A stretch of DNA of 64,000 nt from Erythrocercus mccallii (Eukaryota > Chordata > Aves > Passeriformes > Dicruridae), in assembly GCA_013397435.1 (NCBI GenBank), contig VZRG01001683.1, positions 77,943-141,942 of the forward strand, read 5' to 3'. The notes beneath the pieces were generated by a model. It searched no databases. It saw nothing but the letters and a program-made list of their open reading frames with translations, and was not told the DNA's origin. Positions 34,428 to 44,952 of the stretch are shown here, piece after piece (the first letter of the stretch is position 1; every line of letters begins with the position of its first letter). The position numbers and the translations under genes were made by a program.

Positions 34428-37400
34428 ACAAATATCTTCACTGAAGCAGCGACACCACTACAAAACCTGGGGTTTGAGCAGGGCTCATTCTCCATCAGAT
34501 CCTGCTTCCACCACAGGGCTGAGCTCAGAGTAGCCAGAAAGCCCAAAACCCAACCACTCCTCAGGGAAAAGGGAAAGTAGGCACCAAAATTTTTTTTATA
34601 ATAAAGGCAGCTTGAGAGCAGAGAGCAGCAAGAAAGTTCATGCCTCAGCTACCACGTGATCTATTCCTTTAAGACCAGCTTAAATTTTAGCTGCAGTGTT
34701 AAGAATAACCTCCTCTTAATTTGTTGGACTCTGACCACACATGGCAAGGGCTCAAGGAGACTTTTTCCTCCTGAGCTTGGTGTCCTCCAGGGACAGGATT
34801 TTGACCTGCCCCTTTACTCACACCCACACCTGCAGTGTTGCTGGAGTCAGGCAGAGAACACCCCTGTGTGCAGAGGTTCTGCTGAGCTGAAAGGTCTGTG
34901 CTGGTGTCAGTATTTTTGTTTATGAATAGACAACCAACCCTAAATTAACACAGATTATTGCCCTTATTTCATTTTATTACAATCTTATTTGAACTAAACT
35001 TTGCTTTGGATTGCAACAATGTGATAGAATCACAAGGCTCTGTGCCAAGATCTATGGAAGCAACATCTCCATGCCAAGAAAAAGGAATTTCCTTGTGATG
35101 TACTTACAAAGTAGTCTTTTCAGAAGTAATATTTCATAACCAATGTTTATTAATACAAAATTACAGAGTATCAAGTTGCCTTTTACCTTGCTTTGAACCC
35201 TAAATTAACTGCTACTGTAACATCACTACTGCAGCTCAGAGTCCTATCAGGGATAAAAATAGCACGCCTGGCTTGGACTTGAGGCCTTATCTGGCAAATT
35301 CTTCCCCAAATTCCACACACAAGCCTTCCTCTCCCCAGCAGCAAATTAAACCCTTTAGGAAGCTTCCTTCTTGTAGAAAGTAAGAGGAGTGCTGAGCTAA
35401 TTTCCACAACTAGCAAAAGAATAAATACAAATAGAAGCAGATGTAAATAAGAATAAAAGCAGCTCCTTGAGTTCTATTAAACCCGTTTTTTGTTGTGCTG
35501 TAGTGGCTAAACTACAGTTTCTAAATCAGTAACCTGAACTGGAAACTGAGAATCTGCCAGCAGACAAATCTGCACACTAATATCTGCAAAATGCTTTGGA
35601 TGATTAGAGAAATAGAGATTAAGAAAGACCAAGAGTTATGAGTAAAGAAGACAAACTTGCCAGTGGACTCATCGGCAGAGGGGAACTGCCAGTGCTGGTG
35701 AGGAATGCAGCTGGGCCAGAAATCAAAAGATGTCCTGTGACTAAAGATGTCCTGTGTGCTGCACAACCAAAAAAAAAAGCATCTTCAGCCACAGGGGGGA
35801 ATTGCTGGATCTCTGAGATGGAGTAGGCAGTTGAAAATATTGTTTGGGTAATTCATTTTGGGGGATATATTTCAGTCCCCCAGTTGAAGAAATTCTTAAG
35901 TAGCTAAACCCTGGTATGCAGATTAATAGTTTGGATATCCCTCACTTAAGCAGGGATGTAGAATTTGTGGGTTTGGCTTTTTTGCTTGCTTGGTTGATTT
36001 TTTGGTTTTGGTTTGGGTTTTTTTAATATATAATGGTCATTACATTGACCATTGAATCTTCTGAAAAATGTAGAAAAGATAACACTAGAAGTGAGCAGTG
36101 ATTTCTGATCTCGAATAGATTTAATGTCAAATCACTTCCTGTCACCAAACACACTGGGATATAGCAGATGATATTCCCAGAGCAGCTGGTTCCTAAACAC
36201 CCCTTCTCTGAGGAGGACAGTGTAGCTGTTGCATTTCTTCTGAATTCAGAGCTGAGCTCCACTTTTCAACCAAAAGGAGAAGTTAAAGTGGGCTATGACC
36301 AAAAAAAGCAGATTTAATTTATGTACTTCAGTGAATATTATATGACAGATCTGTGTCCCATTTCGCCTGACATCCCTTGAGTTTTTATTTAAATTATTAT
36401 TAATTCTGGAGTATATTTTTTGTTTTCTGTGCAATAATGAGGAGAGTATTGGCATGGAGCAGGCTCTTTTCAGGTCCATCATAGGAACACCTTGGTCAAA
36501 ACATAAATGAAGGCTCTTCTGGTGAAGATCTATTTAAAATATCTGCAGTTACCGACATATTCCATCTGAAAGTAACTCTTTCATGCCAGATCCCTTCATT
36601 TTTCCTGTAAAACTATTTTTACTTCTTTCAGTATTTTGAGGACCTTACATTTGTGGATGACTGGGCTGGAGGCAGACACCTCTTTTATTATGTTCAGACA
36701 GCAGAATCTTAACTTGAGCCAAGCAAATTATTCACAGGCAAACCCCACCTGACTTAGCAGCACATTTGCTAGCACGGCACGGAAGAGGTGTGTTTTTTTC
36801 TTATGCTAAGTCACCACTGGAATGTATTTAACGAGCTCGTTCTTCCTAAGTCATGCATAGCTTAAATTCAAGGCAGGCCGCTACAACTGGTCAGAACAGC
36901 CTCTGAGAGCTGCGCTTAGCGTCTGACAAGCTCAGTCCATAAAACACCCTCAAACAGTCGTGTGGACAAAAAGCACAAAATCCCTTGTTTCCGCAGATGA
37001 TGACTTGAGTGTTCACGGGGAGAACTGGCAGGAAAAGAATCACTCTCGGAATGTCCTGTGTCACATGAAGCACCTTTGTTTTTAACTTTTAATTTACCAC
37101 CATCCCTTGCATCTGAATTCAGCTTAATGGGGAAGCACGACAGAGGACTTTCATTACCGCAACAATCCGTAATTATGGGCAGCAAACTCGTGTAATACAT
37201 CCATGAAAACCCTCAGAAAATCTGTGGCATCTGGTCCAGAATTTCAGGTGGCAACTCTGCAGAATTACATTTCTCCAGAAAAGAGCCTAAAGTGCAGATT
37301 ACAGAAGCATGTAGGGTTTAATGACTGGGTCTGCCAAAACTCAGATCCAAGTTGTGACAGAACTGTGGTAAAGTATTCCTATGAAAGGTTTATTCTATTT

Positions 37401-40400
37401 TTACAGCTGTATTATTGTTGTGACACTTCAGATTTCTATTTTAGAGGTCACCTAGAAAAGCAGAAGTGATGTACAAGTACAGAGATTATGTAAAGTCCTA
37501 CAGCTGGGGTTGCAGTGTCCTTTCCAAGGAATGTGGGACAGCAGCACCGAAGTTGTGGCTCCTTCTCCCATCATCTCCAGCGGCACTGCAGCAAGCAGAG
37601 CAAAACCAGAGCTGCAGGTCACCTGGGATGGTGCAGAGTTCCTGACTGACAGCTAACAAAATGTAACCTCTGGATTTGGAAATGAAGCAGCTTGGTCCAG
37701 GAATGAGAGAAATAACTCCTATCAGAGGCACAATGGCATTTTCAGAGAAGCCTTATTAATTATATAATTGTACTTGAAGCAGCTGTATTGCTTCTTTCTC
37801 TGATCTCCTCTCAGTGCAGAATGAATTCTTGTGGATTAGCTTGTTAATAGATAATCCTATTTAGTGGGTATCTGTGCTGCAAGGCAGCCTTGGCTTCCCA
37901 CCCATCCAGTCGGGAATGTTTATATTTAGCTATTTTCTGGAAACAGAGCTCCAGCTGCAGCACATAGCAATTATTTGGATGGATCTTGTTTTTCCTCAGG
38001 ATATGTCTATTTTTTTGGTGTAGACTGAACAGTCTCACTAGAAATATGTCACTTTGACTGAGCAGAGTTTTGAAGAAAAATGTGTTTAACCAGTATGGCT
38101 CCAGATCTGTGTTAGAGCTTGATGAGACTTGCAGCCATCCCACATTCCTTTGGGATGTATATTACTGTTATTAAAAATTGATTTGTAAATACCTAAGGTA
38201 TTCCAGGGCAATGTTAGCAACTGAAAACTCCAGGGAGAAATGGCACATTATCTCAGTACATTTTGCCTCTCCAACAAACATCTGATATTGAGATACTTCT
38301 TCACTCTGTTGGAGGATGGTGATAAACACTGTTAAATAAATGGACACTGAGCCTCTCTTCTGCTCCAGAAATGAGTGAAAATCAGGCAGCAAAGGAATAA
38401 TCCCTATGGAGATATTCTCTATATGCACATTTAAATTGCTCTGGCACCTGCTGTGCTGAAGGGCTTGCAGCAAGCTGTGGATGAAGAAGTGATGAGAGGA
38501 ACCTGTCAGTTTTTATGAGTTTTATGATCATTATCTTTATCTTTTACCATTCTTTGCACAGCTGTCACATTCCTGGTCCCACTGCGGATGGCTGGGTTGA
38601 CACTCAGGACTTGCTGCAGTCATTTCTTGAGCCCAGTTGTGGGCTGTAAATGTATGGCTGGGTGAAATACCACAAAAAAGAGATACTTTGAGAGATTCTG
38701 CTTTTGAAAACGGTTTGAAAGATCTTGTGGTGGCATGAACCAAGGGGATCTCTGGTTTAGTTTTCCAAATGGAGGTGTCTTCAACACTTTGTATGGCCAA
38801 GCAGCCCTTGTTGAAGCAGGAAGAAGCCTGGGCCAAACATTATCCTCTGGTAGACAGCTCCAAATGCAAAGTGATCAAATCCCCAAACTCACACCTACTG
38901 AGCATTTTGCATTTAGGCTGGAGAAATAAAGGTGCTCTATTACCTTGCAGTGCTGACAGAGCAAGCCCTGAACACGCTCCAGGAGTGCCACACTGTGCTC
39001 AGTATTCCATGGTCACTGCTGCTGCTCCCAGACACTCCTGGCAGGGAGTTCCCACCCCCAGGAGCAGTGCTGCAGGCTTCCCGTGGCTTCTGCCTCTCCA
39101 GGAGGATCCCAGCTGCACAGCCTCACTTGGGAGCCCAAGGGGAAGTGTTTCCTGTCAGGGACAGGATAAAACCCCTGGACACACACAGCCCTTTCCTCTG
39201 GCCCGGCTGCCCAAGAAGCTCATAAACACAGACAGAAAATCAGGTTTGTTTTTAACCAGTTAGCAGAACAAAAGTGGCTGGAGGTCAAACTCTAAACCCT
39301 GCAGGAACACATTATTTACCTCAGACACCGTATCAGAGAGCAGCAGTACCTCCCAGGCACAAAACTGTAGAGATAATATTCCTGAACTGGATCAAGTCTC
39401 CTTCATATCCATTATCAGTTTTAGCTAAGAGAATTACAGGCTATAAAGTAAATTGAGCACCATACTTGCTATATAGAAATAGTTGCTGGAAATTTGGCAC
39501 CTTATCTCTTTTCTTCAATTAATAAGGAAGTCAGGCTGAGCACCACAAAGATCAAGTCCACTCCTGTAAAATAATAAAGGAGAATTCAATGGGAGCTGAA
39601 ATTTGCCTAATGAAATATTATTTTATTTATTGTTACAGTATCTTTTTTACCAGGTGAAGTGTTTCTGAACTCTCACTGAAAATACTGCAATAGTAGCATT
39701 ATGATAAAAAGAAATCTGAGTTGATTACAAAGCAGTTGCAGCATTTCAACAGTATCATTTAAAAATTAAGGGATAGGCATCAATATTATTCATGACAGCA
39801 AACCCAGAAAGTGATTTTCTTAATGTATTTTTTTTAATCCTTCTATTACCGTATCTGCTCCACTGCAAAAAGCCAGATGGGTTTTTCCCTTCCTAAGAAA
39901 AGCCAGATGCCCTCTTTATATCTGCCAACAGGCACTTTTCTGGAAGCACAGAATCAGTCTGTTTACATCTAATGAAAACATCCTACAGATCCATCAAATA
40001 AAGTACTCCAACATTGTTAATAACTGCCCACTGTTAATAAAACACCACGAGGAAAGATAATGTAAAATAGTCTTAAATCATTACTAACACATACAAGATT
40101 CTTGTGTTTTATTTCTTAATATTCTGTTTGCTCCCATTTATAAATTCCAAACACTGGGACTTTGGCTACTCCCTATAAAACACAGTATGCCATGACAGTT
40201 AGCAATAATTTGCAGCAAACATAACAAAATACCGTAAAAGCAACAAAAAAAAAAGTTATAGGATCTGGCAGGATGAATCCAAACAAAGTGTTTGGGACCT
40301 TGGGTTCAGCACAGTGCCCTCAGTGCTCATGCACACACGTGCCTTCATTGCTCTGCTCTCCACAAAAGGGAGATTCCAGGATATTTAATCATAAATTCCT

Positions 40401-42633
40401 GGGATGACTCTCTCCTTGCTTGTGGGATTTGTTTTTTAATTGTGTTTACATTCTTGTGTGTGGGTTGGGAATTTCGGTTTGTTTGTGATGGAACATCAAA
40501 GTTGAGTCCCAAATTAATAGCGTGCAGTCGTATATTCCTTGCACCTTCCCACAAGAGGACAGCCACACACAGTTACCAAGTTTTATACAACTTTATTGGG
40601 ATTAAACTTATCTATAAATCTTTGTGTGATGTGTTTTTGTTTTCTCATCCAATTTTCCTGCTGTTGTTTTTCCAATTATTTTGCTTATTGAATACATATA
40701 TTCAGATTTTAAAAAAAGCTGTCTGAATCTTCTGAAATAAAAGAATTCATAATCTGCAAACACGCAAGTTTATTCAGTTGATATTTTGAATCCTGTTTGC
40801 CACAAAGCTGCATTTTATCCCTGACACACACACACACTGCTCAGGTGTGTGGACAATAATCTTTCCCACACAGTGGTTTGTGTACAAATCACACACTGGA
40901 AATTATCAGCAGTGAAAGCAGATAAAACTTGACCTGAGATTGCTGGATTTTGTGACAGAGGGTCGGTTTGTGAGAGGTGCCAGAGAAGGCACAGCTGAGA
41001 TTCTCACCAACACCAATTTAACCAAAGTTACCATGTGACTGTTACCCAGAAACTATTTCTCTCCCAAATATTGAGATGTTTTCCATGCAAAACACTTACA
41101 TCTGAGCTTTCTCCTCAGGTTTACACAACACATTAGCTGCCAGCACAACAATCCAGTGGAACAATTAATTTACACTTTGCAAACTGAATATTCAGCTGTG
41201 GTTTGGGATCCTTCTTCACCGCTTTAGCCACTTTGCTCTTCTGACTGCTTCCTTAACCTTTTTTGGGAAGAGTCTCAACTATCCATTCCACCTCTGAATT
41301 ATAAACTGTATTGGGGAACTCCATCTGGCTTTAAAAATATACCCATCAATTTGAATTGTGTTTATATATTTAACATAAAATATATTTGCAGATATTTTCC
41401 CCTGGTTTGTTTTTCAGCTGGATCAGTGTCCTGTTCTGGTTCACTGTGCAGAACTAAGGGTTGGTGTGCCTTGTTGCCAGGGCAGGAACAGGAGCAGGTA
41501 GGAACCAGTAATACAGCAAAGCCTTCGTGTCATCAAGACAAGCCTTGTTTAAGACGTGGCTGCTATTGCCTGGGCTAAAACCCAAATTAATTTCAGTTCC
41601 TTACATTTGTGTTAGCTCTGTAGAAGAGACCTGTGTCCTCTGTGAGTCCATTTAGTAGCCGTGACTCAATGGGATTCCTTTATTACAAAACCAAACCAGA
41701 ATTCCAGCACGCTTATACAATAAACTTTCACCAGATCTTAATTATGTATGGTCACACTGTCCACTCAGAAACACCTGATAAAAATCTCCAGCGAGTGCTA
41801 ACTTGACAGAATTCCTCATTTTGAAGATTTGCATCCATATGAGATTTCCCTGGGGTTGGTCTCCCCAATACCCCAAGTTCACCCACACGTTTCCTGTCCT
41901 CACCCTGGAGCTGCACAGAAGAGGGAATGGTTCTGTGCTAAGGTTTAAAACTTTTCCTTTGAGAGTTCTCCAGCTTTACAGAGCTCAGCTTAAGCTTTGC
42001 CTGTTTACAGTATAAATTTGCCTGTTCAGTATAAATGAGTTCTGGATTAATGGGTTCAGGCTCAGCTGTGAGGCTGGGGTGCAGACCCAGCCTGGTGTCT
42101 CTGCACCAAGTTCTGGTGCTCGTGTCTGAGCTGGCAATGCACTTCCAGATTTATTCCTAAAATATTTTTGGTTCACAATGATCTGATGGATGCTACCCAG
42201 CCTCCTCAGCCTTGGTGCTTCAGAGGAAATCCTGACATTTAATTTATCCTAACCAAAATCAATAGGTTTGCAAAGCTGGATCATCGTTCTCAGCTGAGCC
42301 CTACAAAAACACCTTACACTTCATGTCCTGTGGAAACATGGATCTCATGTGGGCAAAGATGGATTGTTGGTGTGCCTCAATTCCATTAGATTTCCAGCAA
42401 TAATCTAAATAAAATAAGAAAAGGGCCTTGCTGCTTTTTCAGTACATGGTGTACCTCCTACAGCCCCACCTGTGCAACAGAAAGATCTCAAGCACAGCTC
42501 ACAGCCCCTCATTGAAAGACTTCAACAGACAAAAAACAGGGAGCAGAATGAATTAATGAGGCAGCAAAGAACCAGAAAGACTCGATGGGAAATTTGACAC
42601 AAAACAGACAAACTGAATTTAAATAGTGAGATA

Positions 42634-42692
42634 AAATCATAGAATGGCTTGGATTGGAAAGAACCTTAAAGATCATTTAGTTCCAGTCCCCA
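42634..42692 (-). mobile_element. CR1 LINE tail fragment, antisense
   Basis: The + strand reads AATCATAGAATGGCTTGGAT followed by a GGAAAGAACCTTAAAGATCA-type run and TTTAGTTCCAGTCCCC. This is the classic reverse complement of a CR1 3' terminus. Confidence 0.93.
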
Positions 42693-43299
42693 AATAAAAG
42701 ATGGTCTCTTCTCTCATTTATTGAATGTGACTGAACAACACAGATTCCCAGCCCTATTAAAGCAGAGAAAGTCTTTTCAGGACATGGAAAGCCCTTTCTC
42801 CTCCCTCCATTTAGGTCTGTATCAGCACCTCTGGGATATCCTAAATGATCAAATGCAGAATGTGCTTGTTCCATCTACACTACATTACCTCTCGGTGTAC
42901 AAAGGTTCCCTTCCTAATAAATCCTCCTCTAAACCGCTGGTTTAAAGTTCTGTTTTGTTTTCTTTATTGTCAGAAACGTCATCTTCTTTATTACTTCATG
43001 ATCCTCTTGTCTGCAGAAAGGGCAATTCCAAGGCTGTGTGATGAACAAGAGAAAGAAATTATAACCCAGGGACTATGATGGGTTGAGTCTTGTGGGGCTG
43101 ATCTCTTCCTTTGGGAGGAATTCCAAGCTTCAACATGGTGCTAACACAGCTTGGAAACTTTTAAACCCCACGTGTGTGGTTTGTCATTTTGCTGGTTTGA
43201 AGCAGGAGAGTTCCTAAGAGTTGCCTCAACAAGAACACGGGAACCTAGACCTACTTGGAGTTTATAGAAACAACAGGAAAATGAGCACTCCCTGGTATC
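42693..43299. other. Intergenic, no gene seen
   Basis: Unique sequence between the CR1 tail and the minisatellite. I see nothing functional in it. Confidence 0.6.
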
Positions 43300-44046
43300 C
43301 AGCGCCATCCCTTCCCCTGAGGGGAGAGGGAATGCTTTGAGGGGCACAGGGATGCCCTGGCAGGAGCGGGAATTGCCCCTGACAGGGATGGAATGGAGCC
43401 AAGGGGAGCAGTATTGCTCTGAGGGGAGCAGGGATGTCCCTGAGGACAGCAGGATTCCCGTGAGGGCAGCAGGAATTACCCCGAGGGCTGTGGGAATTGC
43501 CGCGAAGGGAAGGGAAATTGACCTGAGGGAAGCAGGGATGCCCCGAGGGGATGAGGATTGCCCTGAGGGCAGCGGGGATGCCGCGAAGGGAACCGGGATG
43601 CTCTGAGGGAAGGAGGAATGCTCTGAGGGGAGCGGGACTACCTCGAGGGGGAATTGTGCTGAGGGCAGGGGATGCTCTGAGAGCAGCGGGAAGCCGAGGG
43701 GCCAGAATGTGCCCTGAGGGCAGCGGGGATGCCCTGAGGGCAGCAGGGGTGCCCTGAGGGCAGCGGGGGTGCCCTGAGGGCAGCAGGGGTGCCCTGAGGG
43801 GAGCGGGGAAGCCGAGGAGCCAGGACGTGCCCTGAGGGCAGCGGGGATGCCCTGAGGGGAACGGGAAGCCGAGGGGCCAGAATGTGCCCTGAGGGCAGCG
43901 GGGGTGCCCTGAGGGCAGCGGGGATGCCCTGAGGGCAGCGGGGAAGCCGAGGAGCCAGGACGTGCCCTGAGGGCAGCGGGGATGCCCTGAGGGCAGCGGG
44001 AAGCTGAGGGGCCAGGAGGTGCCCTGAGGGCAGCGGGAAGCCGAGG
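43300..44046. repeat. G-rich minisatellite, mostly 20-bp units with higher-order structure
   Basis: Tandem units near GCCCTGAGGGCAGCGGGGAT (20 bp) are degenerate on the left and nearly perfect at about 43690-44040. Inserted blocks reading GGAAGCCGAGGGGCCAGAA and similar recur, giving a longer higher-order period. All three frames of the - strand are largely open because the unit contains no stop in that orientation, which explains a 528-codon antisense ORF at 43141-44727. The array stops at the LNX CpG-island promoter. Confidence 0.95.
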
Positions 44047-44386
44047 CCCGGGATGCGCCCCGGCCCCCGCGGCTCCTGTGGCGGGGCGGGCCGCGGCCGC
44101 CGGGTGTGCGCGGCCCGGGGAGGCGGCGGCGGAGGAGGAGGCGGAGGCGGTGAGGGGAGGGCAGGGCTGGGCTGAGCCGTGCCGGGCGGGCGGGCGAGTG
44201 ACACCTGGGCGGCTGCGCTGCCTCCTCCTCCTCTCACGTAGGTTTCGACTTTCTTCCCCGCCCGGAAACTTGGTGGAGGCGCCGCGCTCGCCGCTGTCGC
44301 AGGCCGGGCTGCCGCTGGGCTTCCAGCGCCCCTTCCCTCCCCGTCCCGGGGGCGAGCGAGCCCTTTCCCGCCCCCGGCGGCCGCAG
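44047..44386 (+). promoter_or_regulatory. CpG-island promoter and probable untranslated exon 1 of the LNX-family gene
   Basis: A dense CpG island. Sp1-type GC boxes lie at 44083-44090 (GGGGCGGG) and 44182-44194, with a reverse GC box (44256-44263) overlapping an ETS-like CCGGAA (44262-44267). A strong donor GCCGCAG|GTGAGC follows at 44386/44387. LNX genes usually begin with a separate untranslated exon far upstream of the RING exon, and this is the only CpG island of this size before it on the same strand. The exact transcription start is not visible. Alternative donors are at 44150 (GCGG|TGAGG type) and 44755 (CAG|GTGAAG). Confidence 0.65.
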
Positions 44387-44942
44387 GTGAGCGGGGACGG
44401 TGGGGGGGTCCCGCCGGGGGATGTGGGGACTGAGGAGGCGCGGGGCTCCATCGGGCTGAGGTTCCCTGAGGGACTCGGGGGCTGAGCTCGGGGGGTCCTG
44501 ACCGGCTGAGCGCGGGTGTTCCTTGAGGGGCTCGGGGGGTCCCACAGGGGCTGAAGGGATGCGGAGTCCCTTAAGGGGTTCGGGGGGTCCCGCGGGGCTG
44601 AGGTGATGCGGGGTTCCCTGAGGCTCACGGGGGTCCCTGGGGGCCCCGCCGGGCTGAGCTCGGCGGCCGCGGATCCTCGGAGCTCCCCGTTCTCCAGCCG
44701 AGGGCTCTCGGCCGTGCCCGCAGCCAATGTCCCTTATCAGCGCCACGGGCAGCAGGTGAAGGCTGCCGGCCCCAGGGTTTAACTCTTCACAATTCCTGCT
44801 GGGCAGGACCCTCCAAACACGGCCGCTTTCTGCTCGTGGGGGTCGCAGGGAGGCAGCGGGGCAAAAATGTCTTTGCTAGGAGACGGAGAGCGGCGAAGTC
44901 GGCGGGTTCGCTGGTAATTAATGCAGGGGGAAAAAAAAGAGC

Positions 44943-44952
44943 CTATAAATAG
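44943..44952 (+). promoter_or_regulatory. TATA-box-like / MEF2-consensus element
   Basis: CTATAAATAG matches both a TATA box (TATAAATA) and the MEF2 consensus (YTAWWWWTAR). It is located 560 bp downstream of the exon 1 donor. A donor-like AAG|GTGAGG follows at 44982/44983. Confidence 0.35.

Larger units (their letters stand above)
28357..42633. other. Intergenic desert, no gene seen
   Basis: About 14 kb of mainly AT-rich unique DNA. It holds a two-copy 44-bp repeat (29094-29172), a CCT-rich pyrimidine tract (about 30838-30868), short (CA)n tracts (about 31018 and 40823), a two-copy 38-bp repeat (34363-34427) and T/G-rich low complexity (about 35965-36025). There are open frames on both strands at 31161-31527. 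Nothing matches a protein family I know. Confidence 0.55.

Noticed and set aside
44078..44485. Alternative coding first exon of LNX (135-codon + frame)
   Set aside because: It reads through the exon donor, is Ala/Arg/Pro-rich as expected for CpG-island DNA, and the ATG in the RING exon has a strong context matching the family start.
43141..44727. 528-codon open frame on the minus strand, and a 199-codon frame overlapping it
   Set aside because: It lies mostly in the 20-bp minisatellite. The repeat has no stop in any minus-strand frame, so the translation simply cycles every 20 residues, and the rest is CpG-island DNA.
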